From the NCBI GenBank assembly GCA_903919455.1, contig CAIXIJ010000018.1, forward strand, positions 33,934 through 97,933: a stretch of DNA of 64,000 nucleotides, in the 5' to 3' direction. The stretch's first letter is position 1; every line of letters starts with the position of its first letter. The DNA comes from an uncultured Acidimicrobiaceae bacterium. GTDB lineage: Bacteria; Actinomycetota; Acidimicrobiia; Acidimicrobiales; Ilumatobacteraceae. Shown here piece after piece: positions 1 through 9,899 of this stretch. A program made the translations under genes and the position numbers. The notes under the pieces were generated by a model that ran no database searches, was not told where the DNA came from, and saw only the letters and a list, made by a program, of their open reading frames with translations.

Positions 1-2
1 TG

Positions 3-1505
3 GTGGCGTGGTGTGCACAGCACGCCCCGAAGTGGAACCCGATGAACGTCTGCAGCTACCACCTGCAGGAGGCAGGCGCCACACCCGTGCAGGAGATCGC
101 CTACTCGTTGGCCACCGCCATCGATGTGCTCGATGCCGTGCAGGCAAGCGGCCAGGTGGCCCCCGACCAGTTCAGCCAAGTGTTCGGCGCCATCTCGTTC
201 TTCGTAAATGCCGGCATCCGTTTCGTGGAAGAGGTCTGCAAGCTGCGTGCCTTCACGGATCTCTGGGACCGCATCGGCCTCGAGCGGTACGGCGTCACCG
301 ATGCGAAAGCTCGACGCTTCCGCTACGGCGTTCAGGTGAACAGCCTCGGCCTCACCGAGGCGCAGCCGGAAAACAACGTGCAGCGAATCGTGCTCGAGAT
401 GCTGGCGGTCACGCTGTCCAAGCGCGCTCGTGCCCGCAGCGTGCAGTTGCCGGCCTGGAACGAAGCACTCGGCCTACCGCGGCCGTGGGACCAGCAGTGG
501 GCGCTGCGAATGCAGCAGGTACTCGCCTTTGAGACCGACCTGCTGGAGTACGGCGATCTGTTCGACGGCTCCACCGTCATCGAGGCGAAGACGACCGAAC
601 TGCGCGACGCCGCCTGGGCGGAGCTACAGGAAGTGCTGTCCCTGGGTGGCGCGTTTGGCGCCGTCGACGAACTGAAGGGCCGCCTGGTGCGCTCCATGGC
701 CGAGCGCACCCGCCGCATCGAAGCCGGCGATCAGACCGTGGTGGGCGTGAACGCATTCACCGAGACCGAAACATCGCCGCTCGACTCGCCCGGCAACATC
801 CTCACCGTCGACCCGGCGGTGGAACACGAACTCATCGACGAAGTGACGGAATGGCGCCGAGCTCGCGACCAGTCGGCCGTGGATGCTGCGCTCGCTGCGC
901 TCCACGACGCCGCCGTGGGCAACGGCAACATCATGGAGCCCTCCATCGCTCTGGCGAAGGCTGGCGGCACCACCGGCGAATGGAGCGAGTGCCTGCGCGA
1001 GGTGTTCGGCGAGTTCCGCGCCCCCACCGGGGTGAACGCAGCCGTCGGCCGTCGCGTGGGCGAGCTGGCCAGCGTGGCCGAGTTCGTGAAGACCATGGCT
1101 GGTGGCCCGCCGCGTTTCCTGGTTGCCAAGCCAGGCCTCGATGGGCACAGCAACGGCGCCGAGCAGATCGCCGTCGCCGCGCGCGATGCCGGCATGGAGG
1201 TCGTGTACAGCGGCATCCGCCTCACGCCGGAGCAGATCGTGGCATCGGCAGTGGATGAAGACCCCGATGTCATCGGGCTCTCCATTCTCAGCGGCTCACA
1301 CCTTGCGCTGGTGCCCGGCATCGTCGACATGCTCCGGGCGCAGGGTGTGGACGCACCGGTGGTCGTGGGAGGCATCATCCCCGAGGTCGACCGCGACCGC
1401 CTTGCGGCAGCGGGTGTCAGCGCCATCTACACGCCGAAGGACTTCGAGATGTCGCGCATCATGCGCGACGTGGCGAACCTCGCCGCGGCACACCGCCACA
1501 GCTGA
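3..1505 (+). CDS. ecm: Ethylmalonyl-CoA mutase-like (MeaA/Ecm) B12-dependent acyl-CoA mutase, 5' end truncated by window
   Basis: Mutase barrel segment (YHLQEAGATPVQEIAYSLATAIDVLD; NNVQRIVLEMLAVTLSK) followed by B12-binding domain KPGLDGHSNGAEQIA...GGIIPEVD...YTPKDFEMSRIM; the GGIIP/YTPKDFE signature favours Ecm over MCM. Confidence 0.85.
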   Translation: MAWCAQHAPKWNPMNVCSYHLQEAGATPVQEIAYSLATAIDVLDAVQASGQVAPDQFSQVFGAISFFVNAGIRFVEEVCKLRAFTDLWDRIGLERYGVTDAKARRFRYGVQVNSLGLTEAQPENNVQRIVLEMLAVTLSKRARARSVQLPAWNEALGLPRPWDQQWALRMQQVLAFETDLLEYGDLFDGSTVIEAKTTELRDAAWAELQEVLSLGGAFGAVDELKGRLVRSMAERTRRIEAGDQTVVGVNAFTETETSPLDSPGNILTVDPAVEHELIDEVTEWRRARDQSAVDAALAALHDAAVGNGNIMEPSIALAKAGGTTGEWSECLREVFGEFRAPTGVNAAVGRRVGELASVAEFVKTMAGGPPRFLVAKPGLDGHSNGAEQIAVAARDAGMEVVYSGIRLTPEQIVASAVDEDPDVIGLSILSGSHLALVPGIVDMLRAQGVDAPVVVGGIIPEVDRDRLAAAGVSAIYTPKDFEMSRIMRDVANLAAAHRHS

Positions 1506-1509
1506 CCGG

Positions 1510-3420
1510 TCAGGCGTAGAGGGCGGCGCGGAGGTCGAGGCCGAGCGATCTGCCGTCGAGGCAGAGATGCCGTGCGTTGAAACCGGTGGCGTGCACTGCG
1601 ATGGTGACATCGCTCGACGCCACGTCGCTGGGCGTGGCGAAGCCGAACAAGCCGTTCGCATCCGTGCGACCGCGAGCGAGTTCGCGGGGCGTGGTGCCGT
1701 CGCGATGGGCCATCACCGACACCACTGCGCCTTCCACCGGCCGGTGCTCGCCAGCGGCATCGGCATCGTGATCGGTCACCTCCACGCGGGCGGTGCGGGC
1801 ATCGGGCTTGCGCTCCACGGTGATCTCCATGTCGCGGAGCCAGATCATCGGCTCGGCGACCACTGCCTCGAAGCCAGCATCAAGCACGTGGCCGGCAACG
1901 TTGGCGTTCAGCGACACGTCCTGCGGTGCCATACCGTGGTCGGCGCTCACCACGAAGAGCGTGTCGTCGAAACGACCGAGCCGATCCAGTTCGGCGAGCA
2001 CATGGCCGATACGCACATCCGTCTCGGTGAGTGCGTCGGCGAGGCCATCGTCGTGCGGGCCGTACTCGTGGCCAGCGCCATCGGTGAGGGCGAGCTCGTG
2101 ATACACGAACACCGGCGCAGGCAGGTCGTCGCGACGCAGCAGTTCGATGATCTGCGCGAGGCCACGGGTGTCGAGTAGCGACTCGCTCGCCACGGCCGGA
2201 TGCTCCTGCGACCAACGAGGGTTCATCTGTTCGGCGAACTGCAGACTCAGTTCCTTCACCGCAGCGCGATCGCACAGGTTGCGGCCTTCCAGCACGGCGT
2301 GCTGGGCGGAGCGACCGAATGGTGCATGAATGGCCACCGTGAGTCCATCGGGGCGTTCGCGGTGGAACGCCTCGTGCAGGCTCTCCACCTGCTGTGATGC
2401 AAAGCGTTCGGTGCCGATCTGAATGCCCTGCGGCGACACCGTCTCAGCCTGCTCGCGCACGTAGTAGGTGGGGTTCACCACGTCGTGATGCCCACACCAC
2501 GTGCCGGTGACGATGGCGGTGTGACTGGGCCAGGTGATGGAGGGGAAGTTCACCATGGAACCACCGGCCAGCACCGCAGCCCGCTCGCGTAAGCGACGAA
2601 GGTTCGGCAACCCGTCGGGGTCGCGCGTCAGACGATCTTCCAACTCGGTCTGGTGCATACCGTCCATGAGGAACACGTAGAGCCCAGTCGGCTGCGCAGC
2701 ATCCTGCTGAAGGATCTCGTCGAGCACTCGCCCGTCCTGCCGCGCCAGGTACACATCGCTCGATGGATCGCCAGCAGCGTCGAGTCCCTCGATCGTGGGG
2801 AACCCCAGGGCCTTCAGCACCGTTGGTGCGATGTCGACGGCGCGGGCCGCCAGTTCGTGTCGACCGGTGCGCACACCGGGGCCGCTGAACCACAGCGGGG
2901 CTCGCGCCTGGCGCACGTGCAGGGCGCCGTGGGTGCCCGGTTGGCTGCCCGCGCACCAGTCCTTCGGCGACACGGCGAGGTCGGGGGCATTCGGCGAATC
3001 GAACAGTTGGGCAACGCGCTCGTAGCCGAACGGGTAGGTCTGATGTTCTGGCGCGATGAAACGTCGCGTCGGGTCGTCGGCTTCGAAACCCGACGCCGAG
3101 GCTGCCGCTCGCTCGAGGTCCATCGTGTTCAACGCCAACTGATCGTCGGCCGCGAGTGGGTTCTCGCCGATCACCTCGAGCACCACGAAGTGCAGGCGTC
3201 CGGCATCGTCGACCATGCGCTGAAACCGCACCATGCCGCGCGTCGACCACACCTCATACGACCCAGTGGTCGCATCGGCTCCGCGCCAGGTGAGCACCAG
3301 ATCGGCCTGCTCGCCCACCACCGGATCGGTGAGCAGCGCATGAATGGCTCGATCGCCGCTCTCGTCCTGTTGAGGATGAAGTCCCTGTCCCTGCAATCGC
3401 TCGGGCCCATGCACACGCAT
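1510..3420 (-). CDS. Alkaline phosphatase superfamily / type I phosphodiesterase-like protein with C-terminal carboxypeptidase-regulatory-like domain
   Basis: VFLMDGMH, NFPSITWPSHTAIVTG, LTDGAGHEYG, VVSADHGMAP motifs; start placed at MRVHGPERL rather than the upstream ORF start at 3567. Confidence 0.8.
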   Translation of the reverse strand: MRVHGPERLQGQGLHPQQDESGDRAIHALLTDPVVGEQADLVLTWRGADATTGSYEVWSTRGMVRFQRMVDDAGRLHFVVLEVIGENPLAADDQLALNTMDLERAAASASGFEADDPTRRFIAPEHQTYPFGYERVAQLFDSPNAPDLAVSPKDWCAGSQPGTHGALHVRQARAPLWFSGPGVRTGRHELAARAVDIAPTVLKALGFPTIEGLDAAGDPSSDVYLARQDGRVLDEILQQDAAQPTGLYVFLMDGMHQTELEDRLTRDPDGLPNLRRLRERAAVLAGGSMVNFPSITWPSHTAIVTGTWCGHHDVVNPTYYVREQAETVSPQGIQIGTERFASQQVESLHEAFHRERPDGLTVAIHAPFGRSAQHAVLEGRNLCDRAAVKELSLQFAEQMNPRWSQEHPAVASESLLDTRGLAQIIELLRRDDLPAPVFVYHELALTDGAGHEYGPHDDGLADALTETDVRIGHVLAELDRLGRFDDTLFVVSADHGMAPQDVSLNANVAGHVLDAGFEAVVAEPMIWLRDMEITVERKPDARTARVEVTDHDADAAGEHRPVEGAVVSVMAHRDGTTPRELARGRTDANGLFGFATPSDVASSDVTIAVHATGFNARHLCLDGRSLGLDLRAALYA

Positions 3421-3427
3421 CACGGCC

Positions 3428-5095
3428 TCACAGTAGGTGGATGGAGGCGTGCCAGGCAGCAAGGCGCACCGACCCTGCGCCCGGAATCGGCTCCGGAGCG
3501 TGTGCTTCGGCCAACCAGGTGTCGGCGATGGTGACGCCGGCAGGCAGGGAGTAATCGAGCGCATCACCGCACAGGTGCAAGAGCACCAGCACGCTCACGT
3601 CGTCGAGCGTGCGCGTGTAGGCGAACACGGTGGGGTGCTCGGGGTCGAGATCGCGATACGCACCGTGCACCAGTGCCGGATGCGCCCGACGCAACGCGAT
3701 GAGCCGGCGGTGATGGTGGAACACCGAGCCGTCGTCCATCATCTGCGCTGCTGCATTCACCTCGGTGTGGTTCGGGTTCACAGCGAGCCACGGCGTTCCG
3801 GCGGTGAACCCGCCTTCAGCCTCTGCGCTCCATTGCACCGGCGTGCGCGAATGGTCGCGACTGGTGTGCGCCAGATGTTCGAGCAGTTCCGCCGCAGGTA
3901 CCTTGTCCGTCTCCACCAGGCCGCGCCACAGACCCTTCACCTCCACATCGTCGTACTGCTCGATGTCGGTGAAGGGGTAGTTCGTCATGCCGATCTCGTC
4001 ACCCTGGTACACAAACGGCGTGGCGCGCTGAGTGAGGTTCCACGTGGCGAGCGCCTTCGCCGATCGCTCACGCCATGCCGGCGAGTCGTCGCCGAACTGG
4101 CTCACCATCCGAGGGTTGTCGTGGTTGGCAAGGAAGCTGGTGTTCCAGCCGGTGGTACCGGCCACCTCGTCCATGTCGGCCACGATGCGCTTGAACTGCG
4201 GCCACGTGAACGACCGTTGCCGCCAGTGCGGATGACCGAGGCGAACCAGATCGAACTGGAAGATCATCGACAGTTCTTCGCGTGCCGTGTCGGTGAACTT
4301 GGGAATCTCCGACACCTCCACGCCGAACGCTTCGCCGACCGACACCGCGTCGTAGGGGCCAAGCACCTCGGTGTGCATTTCGTGCAGGAACTCATGCACC
4401 CGAGGGCCACCGGCGTACACGTAATGCGGGCGCGCACGCTGCTCGCCTTCCAGGTTCGGCAAGCCCGGCTGTTTGGAGATGAACGGGATTACGTCCATTC
4501 GAAAACCGGCAACACCCTTGTCGAGCCAGAAACGCATCAGGTCGTAGACCTCACGCCGAACGGGTTCGTGCTCCCAATTGAGATCGGGCTGCTGTGGCGC
4601 GAAGTAGTGGAGGTACCACTGGTCGGTGGCGGCGTCGTACTCCCATGCCGAGCCACCGAAGAAGGCCGGGTAGTTGTTCGGTGGGCCGCCATCCACACCA
4701 TCGCGCCAGACGTAGTAGTCGCGATACGGGTTGTCGCGCGACGACCGACTCTGCACGAACCACTCATGCTGATCGCTGCTGTGATTCACCACGAGGTCGA
4801 TGATCAGGCGCATCCCTCGCTCGGTGATGGCGGCCAGCATTCGATCGAAGTCGTCCATCGTGCCGAACTCCGCCATCACCTTGCGGTAATCGCGAATGTC
4901 GTAACCGTTGTCGGCGTTCGGGCTGTCGAAATGCGGACTGAGCCAAATGGTGTCGATGCCGAGCACCTGCAGGTGGTCGAGACGAGACGTGATGCCGTTC
5001 AGATCGCCGATGCCGTCGCCGTTCGAATCCATGAACGAACGCGGATAAATCTGGTAGACGACCGCGTCCTTCCACCAGGGGGTGTGACCCACCAT
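3428..5095 (-). CDS. GH13 alpha-glucosidase / oligo-1,6-glucosidase
   Basis: WWKDAVVYQIYPRSFMDSNGDGIGDLNGI, DLVVNHSSDQHEWF, GFRMDVIPFISK, FLANHDNPRMVSQFGDD: canonical GH13 regions. Confidence 0.95.
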   Translation of the reverse strand: MVGHTPWWKDAVVYQIYPRSFMDSNGDGIGDLNGITSRLDHLQVLGIDTIWLSPHFDSPNADNGYDIRDYRKVMAEFGTMDDFDRMLAAITERGMRLIIDLVVNHSSDQHEWFVQSRSSRDNPYRDYYVWRDGVDGGPPNNYPAFFGGSAWEYDAATDQWYLHYFAPQQPDLNWEHEPVRREVYDLMRFWLDKGVAGFRMDVIPFISKQPGLPNLEGEQRARPHYVYAGGPRVHEFLHEMHTEVLGPYDAVSVGEAFGVEVSEIPKFTDTAREELSMIFQFDLVRLGHPHWRQRSFTWPQFKRIVADMDEVAGTTGWNTSFLANHDNPRMVSQFGDDSPAWRERSAKALATWNLTQRATPFVYQGDEIGMTNYPFTDIEQYDDVEVKGLWRGLVETDKVPAAELLEHLAHTSRDHSRTPVQWSAEAEGGFTAGTPWLAVNPNHTEVNAAAQMMDDGSVFHHHRRLIALRRAHPALVHGAYRDLDPEHPTVFAYTRTLDDVSVLVLLHLCGDALDYSLPAGVTIADTWLAEAHAPEPIPGAGSVRLAAWHASIHLL

Positions 5096-5098
5096 GCT

Positions 5099-6628
5099 CT
5101 ACTCCGAGAGAACAGAGATGCGCAGACGCGTGGGGTTGGGGTTCCGGGCGCCCACCTCACGTTCGCGCAATGCCACCCAGCGTTGCTCCACTCGTTCACG
5201 CTGCTGCTCGAGCGGCACGTCGGCAAGCAGCGTGTGCTGCGCCCGGCTGAGACCAGCCTCACGACGCTTGAGGTCGAGCAAGTCGTGCAGGCTGAGGTGC
5301 AGTTCGCGGTAGATCTCGGTGGGGTACGTGCCGTGGAACATCATTGCCAGGTCGCCGGAGGTTTCCCAGTTCGCCTGATCGTCGAGTTCCAGCTTCACCA
5401 TCTCGTGGAACCGCGTGCCCGGCAACGGGTAACTGACGCTGACCCCGATGTCGTCGGGCATGAGTTCAGAGACCAGCGCGATGGTCTTCTCGATGTCGTC
5501 CCAGGTCTCGCCCGGATAACCGAACTGGATGAAGAAACAGGCACGGATACCGTGCTCGAGAAGTCCGTGCCGAGCAACGCGGATCTGCTCGACCGTGATC
5601 TCCTTGTCCATCGCATCGAGGATCCGCTGGCTGCCGCTTTCGCAGCCGAGCCAGACCTCATGACAGCCCGAACGTGCCAACGCATCGAGCGCTTGGTCGT
5701 TCATCAGGTCGACACGACTCTGCATGGTGAACGGCACTCGCACATTCGCGGCCTCGACACGGTCGGCGAAGGCGGCCAGCCAATCGCTCCGAAGCCCAAA
5801 GATGTCGTCGGCGAACCACAGGTGGTCGGGCTGGTAGTCGTTCGCGATGTGGATCACTTCATCAGCCACCTCGGTGGCCGAGCGCATCGCGTAGCGCTGG
5901 CCCCAGATCGGCTTGGCACACCAGTTGCACGAATACGGGCACCCGCGGGTGGAGACCAGGTTCAGCGAGAACTTGCCATGCGCCGACACCCACGCCTCGC
6001 GGTAGGCCTCCATGTCGATGAGATCGCGAGCCGGGAGACCGAACACGTCGGGATGCCGTTCGATGGCCCGGCGCCCGTTCGATGACACCTCACCATCCAC
6101 CAGCACCGCAATACCGGGAATGTCGGCAAGTGACTGTTGCGGATCGTCACTGAGCCAGCGCGAGACCACCTCGCGCATGGTGTGCTCGCCCTCTCCCAGC
6201 AGGCATGCCTCGGCGCCCGCTTCGAGATACACCTCGGGGTGGTCGGTGACGTCGGCACCGCACACGGCTACACGACAGCCTGCCTCGCGGGCCATACCGA
6301 TCATCGTGAGTGCCGCCTCGCGCATGCGGGTGAGGCACATCTTCGACAGGAAGTTGAAGTTGTCTTCGAACAGCACGACGATCTTTGGACGGTGCTGTTG
6401 CAGGCTGGCGAGGAAATCGGATTCGTCGTTGGCGAGCATCGCATCGAACACGCCCACGCTGAGGCCCTCTTGGCGCAACACCGTGGCGGCATGCAGGGTG
6501 TTCAGCGGCGGGTACGGCTTCATCTTCGCGTGCTGCTTCGGGTCGAGCAGCAGGAAGTACGAGTGGCCGAGTAGCACAGTCGATTCAGTGATGGTGTCGT
6601 CCAACTGCTCAATCCCGTCTGCGCGCAA
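5099..6628 (-). CDS. B12-binding radical SAM protein
   Basis: N-terminal cobalamin-binding-like region and CPYSCNWC (CxxxCxxC) radical SAM motif. Confidence 0.9.
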   Translation of the reverse strand: MRADGIEQLDDTITESTVLLGHSYFLLLDPKQHAKMKPYPPLNTLHAATVLRQEGLSVGVFDAMLANDESDFLASLQQHRPKIVVLFEDNFNFLSKMCLTRMREAALTMIGMAREAGCRVAVCGADVTDHPEVYLEAGAEACLLGEGEHTMREVVSRWLSDDPQQSLADIPGIAVLVDGEVSSNGRRAIERHPDVFGLPARDLIDMEAYREAWVSAHGKFSLNLVSTRGCPYSCNWCAKPIWGQRYAMRSATEVADEVIHIANDYQPDHLWFADDIFGLRSDWLAAFADRVEAANVRVPFTMQSRVDLMNDQALDALARSGCHEVWLGCESGSQRILDAMDKEITVEQIRVARHGLLEHGIRACFFIQFGYPGETWDDIEKTIALVSELMPDDIGVSVSYPLPGTRFHEMVKLELDDQANWETSGDLAMMFHGTYPTEIYRELHLSLHDLLDLKRREAGLSRAQHTLLADVPLEQQRERVEQRWVALREREVGARNPNPTRLRISVLSE

Positions 6629-7676
6629 CAGTGTCGTAGGCCGCCACCAATTGGCCGGCTACATGTTCCCAGGACAGGACGATACGTGATCTTTCGAGGC
6701 TTGGTTCACCTGAGCGCCAACTTGCGTTCTCCAAGGCTTTAGCCGCAGCAGGTGCATCGGCCACGGGGAACTGCGCCCCCACATCGCCCGCGATCGCCCG
6801 ATGAGGCGGGATGGCACTCACCACAGGGACACAACCGCACGCCATGGCTTCGATGAGTGAATAGCCCGACCCTTCCCGATGGCTGGTGGAGAAGTAGATG
6901 TGGGCGCCCCGATACCAGGCGGCCATCCGCTGATGGGGCACGGCAGCGTGAAGATGTACTCGATCGCGCAGGCTGGCAGTCGCCGCAATTCGGGCTCGCA
7001 CTTCCGCCTCCATCGTGCGGTCGGTGGCCAGCATGTGCAACTGCGCATCCGGCAGCGCAGCGAGGGCAAACGCCTCGACAGCGTTGAGAGGGTCCTTGCC
7101 GGCAATCAGGCGTCCCACCCAGAGGACCGCTGGGGCGCCCGCCAGCGGTTCCGGAGCCTGCTCGGGATCCGGCAGCATCGACGCGGCCTCGAGCACCTCG
7201 AACAGCGGGGCGCCCGGTTCGATCACCCCCGCATCGATCCAGGGCTGCACCTGGCCCTCAGCGGCACCCGTGAACAGATAGCCGGCGACGCTACGTCGCA
7301 CCCAGCGATGGCCCACGCGAGCGCGACCGCTGAACACCGGTTCGCCATGGTGTTGCAGCAGCAACGGTGCCTGCACCTTGGCTAATCGGCGAAGCAACCG
7401 AGTCCAGCCAAGGCCATGCACGTGTACGACGTTCGGGCGATCAGCCGACACCGCCGCCGCCAACGCCGCGTCGGATGGGTGGAAGCGATACCTCACTCCA
7501 CCGCGCTCCAACGAACCTTCCGCCTCGCTGGTGCGCCCGTGCACCGTCACCTCGACACCTGCCCGGTGCAATCCCTCGACGGTGGAGGTGACGGTGGGCC
7601 AACCATCCACCACGTCGTCGAACCGGCCAGCAGTGATGGGCGGCATCACCATCGCCACGCGCAACGCGTCACTCAT
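6609..7676 (-). CDS. Glycosyltransferase family 4-like
   Basis: VLWVGRLIAGKDPLNAVEAFA and SHREGSGYSLIEAMACGCVPVVSAI motifs. Confidence 0.9.
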   Translation of the reverse strand: MSDALRVAMVMPPITAGRFDDVVDGWPTVTSTVEGLHRAGVEVTVHGRTSEAEGSLERGGVRYRFHPSDAALAAAVSADRPNVVHVHGLGWTRLLRRLAKVQAPLLLQHHGEPVFSGRARVGHRWVRRSVAGYLFTGAAEGQVQPWIDAGVIEPGAPLFEVLEAASMLPDPEQAPEPLAGAPAVLWVGRLIAGKDPLNAVEAFALAALPDAQLHMLATDRTMEAEVRARIAATASLRDRVHLHAAVPHQRMAAWYRGAHIYFSTSHREGSGYSLIEAMACGCVPVVSAIPPHRAIAGDVGAQFPVADAPAAAKALENASWRSGEPSLERSRIVLSWEHVAGQLVAAYDTVARRRD

Positions 7677-8695
7677 CGGAACCGCCCGACCGCCGAACGA
7701 CCCAGTTGGCGCGCCACGCTCGCCTGCTCGGCGGGTGACTGCGTAAATGCCGAGCGCCAGCGCGAGGTGGTGCGCTGCGTCGGGTCGCGCAGGACGGCAG
7801 CGGTGGGGGTGACCGCCAGCAACTCGGCATGTCGAAGGCGATCGAGCTCGGACCGAAGCAGTTCACTCGGCACCACGTGGGGCAGCACGCGGTCCGCTAG
7901 CCACAGACCAGGCCCGGTGAGCCGCGGGTCAACGGAGCGCATCACCTGCCCGATGGCAGTCCAGTCGAGGCCTCGCTGGTGCAGGAAATACACATCGAGC
8001 AGGTTCACCGCCCGAACCTCGGCGCGCACCACGGTGGAGGCCAGGTGACCCACCACGTGCACGGCGAAGGCCGGTTCAGCGAACCGCCACTGCCCATCGT
8101 CGGTTCGATGCGCCTCGACTTCAATGTCGAATCCTCGGGCCGTGTAGCCGTGGAGAAACTCCAGCCAGCCGGGGTGCACCTCAACACGTCCGTTGTGGTC
8201 GGCTGATTCGCCATCGGTGCGGCCCACGCTGCCGTCACCCCATGCGAGGAACGTATCTTCGTGGTCCTCGGTGGCGTACAACGACCAGCCGGCGCGGGCG
8301 AGAGCCGCGCCGGCCTGAGCCCGATAACGAGCCGGCACCAACACGTCGATGTCGCTCATCGGTCTCGTGCCGGGCGACGGCCACACCGCCTGGCCACCAG
8401 CGCTACCCCCCAGAACAGCTCCCTTCACGGGCACGGCGCACAGGTCGGCGGCAGCGAGGGCACCGAGCACCTTCGGGGTGAGCGCAGCGAATCGATCGGC
8501 TCGGGCCTGCACCTGCCCTTGCTGCTCCTGCGCGTACGCCACCACATCCGAGTCCGCCGTATCGAACAGCCCCAGCGAACCAGCGAGTGCCGTCAATCCG
8601 GTGGCCAACCCCACTTGCTGCACCGTCGCCAGTGGCCATTCGGGCAGCGCCGACTCACGACCCGTCAGGCGGGCGAGCACGGCATCGACCAGCAT
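7673..8695 (-). CDS. NTP_transf_5-type uncharacterised nucleotidyltransferase
   Basis: VPVKGAVLGG...RPMSDIDVLVPARY motif typical of PF14907-like proteins; overlaps downstream GT gene by 4 bp. Confidence 0.75.
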   Translation of the reverse strand: MLVDAVLARLTGRESALPEWPLATVQQVGLATGLTALAGSLGLFDTADSDVVAYAQEQQGQVQARADRFAALTPKVLGALAAADLCAVPVKGAVLGGSAGGQAVWPSPGTRPMSDIDVLVPARYRAQAGAALARAGWSLYATEDHEDTFLAWGDGSVGRTDGESADHNGRVEVHPGWLEFLHGYTARGFDIEVEAHRTDDGQWRFAEPAFAVHVVGHLASTVVRAEVRAVNLLDVYFLHQRGLDWTAIGQVMRSVDPRLTGPGLWLADRVLPHVVPSELLRSELDRLRHAELLAVTPTAAVLRDPTQRTTSRWRSAFTQSPAEQASVARQLGRSAVGRFR

Positions 8696-8780
8696 CAGTT
8701 GCTGGCCACGCCACGGGGTGACCGTAGGAACGACGATCGCAGGACACTAGCCACGGCACTCGATCCGCGAGACTGCGAGG

Positions 8781-9899
8781 ATGCGAATTGCGTACGTGGT
8801 GCCCGGTGGGGTGGACCCTCCCGGCGGCGAGCGGGTCATTCCGTTCGTGCATCACCTCGTGGGAGCAATGGCCGCACGCCACGAAGTGACCGTGATTGCA
8901 GTCGGCCACGACACAGTGCCGGGCGAGTGGACGCTGCACGGAGCGCGTGTCGTGAACGTGCCCGTCGGCCGGCACGGCAAGGCCGACATCGCTCGAGTGT
9001 TGGCCTCCGTGCCTTCCGCGATGGGTCGGGTCGACGTGGTGCATGGACTATGGGCGAACCTGCCGGGCTTGGCCGCAGTCGCCACAGCGATGCGGTATCG
9101 AGTGCCGTCGGTGGTGAGCGTGTGCGGCGGAGAACTCGCGTCGGTGCCGGCGATCGAGTACGGCGGCGGCCTACGAGACGGCACGCGCCGACTCGCTCTC
9201 GGGGCACTGCGCGGCGCCACCGCGGTCACCGTGGCCACCGAGTGGATGCATCGCCATGTGACGGCGTGTGGCGCGCCGGTGCACGAGATCGTGCCGTTGG
9301 GTGCCGACCTCACCAGGTTCTCGCCCGGCGGCGCGGCGCACCGACCGCATCACCTGGTGCATGTGGCAGGCCTCAATCGCGTCAAGGACCAAGATCTCCT
9401 GCTGCGCGCCGTGGCCCTGGCCTCCGCATCCGAACCCCGGCTCACGCTCGACGTGATGGGTGGCGACACCCTCGGTGGCCACCACGCCCGGCTGGCTGAG
9501 GAATTGGGCATCGCCGACCGGGTGACGTTCCGAGGCCACATCGCACATGAGGATCTGGCGGCAGCGATCGATGGCGCGGCGCTGCACGTGCTCACCTCGC
9601 ATCACGATGCAGGGCCGTTGGCCGTGCTCGAGGCCGCAGCGTGCGGGGTGCCCACGGTGGGCACCCGCGTGGGGCACGTCGCCGACTTCGCCTCACTCAC
9701 TCCCCCCGCGGCGTGGGCGGTGGCCGACCGAGAGCCCGCCACGCTCGCAGCAGCCATCCTCGACATGCTGCGCGACGACCGCCGCAACGCCTTCGGGCAG
9801 TCAGCGCTCGCGTGGGCGCGTACCCACGACGCCGACTTCACGGCGACGACGTTTGAACTGCTCTACCGCAGGCTCACAGCGAGGTCGCGCAACGCCTGA
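8781..9899 (+). CDS. Glycosyltransferase (GT4-like)
   Basis: VAGLNRVKDQDLLLRAVALA, VTFRGHIAHEDL, HDAGPLAVLEAAACGVPTVGTRVG. Confidence 0.9.
   Translation: MRIAYVVPGGVDPPGGERVIPFVHHLVGAMAARHEVTVIAVGHDTVPGEWTLHGARVVNVPVGRHGKADIARVLASVPSAMGRVDVVHGLWANLPGLAAVATAMRYRVPSVVSVCGGELASVPAIEYGGGLRDGTRRLALGALRGATAVTVATEWMHRHVTACGAPVHEIVPLGADLTRFSPGGAAHRPHHLVHVAGLNRVKDQDLLLRAVALASASEPRLTLDVMGGDTLGGHHARLAEELGIADRVTFRGHIAHEDLAAAIDGAALHVLTSHHDAGPLAVLEAAACGVPTVGTRVGHVADFASLTPPAAWAVADREPATLAAAILDMLRDDRRNAFGQSALAWARTHDADFTATTFELLYRRLTARSRNA

Noticed and set aside
3437-6085. 882-aa plus-strand ORF
   Set aside because: Antisense to the GH13 and B12-radical SAM genes, His/Val/Arg-rich low-information translation typical of a high-GC shadow frame.
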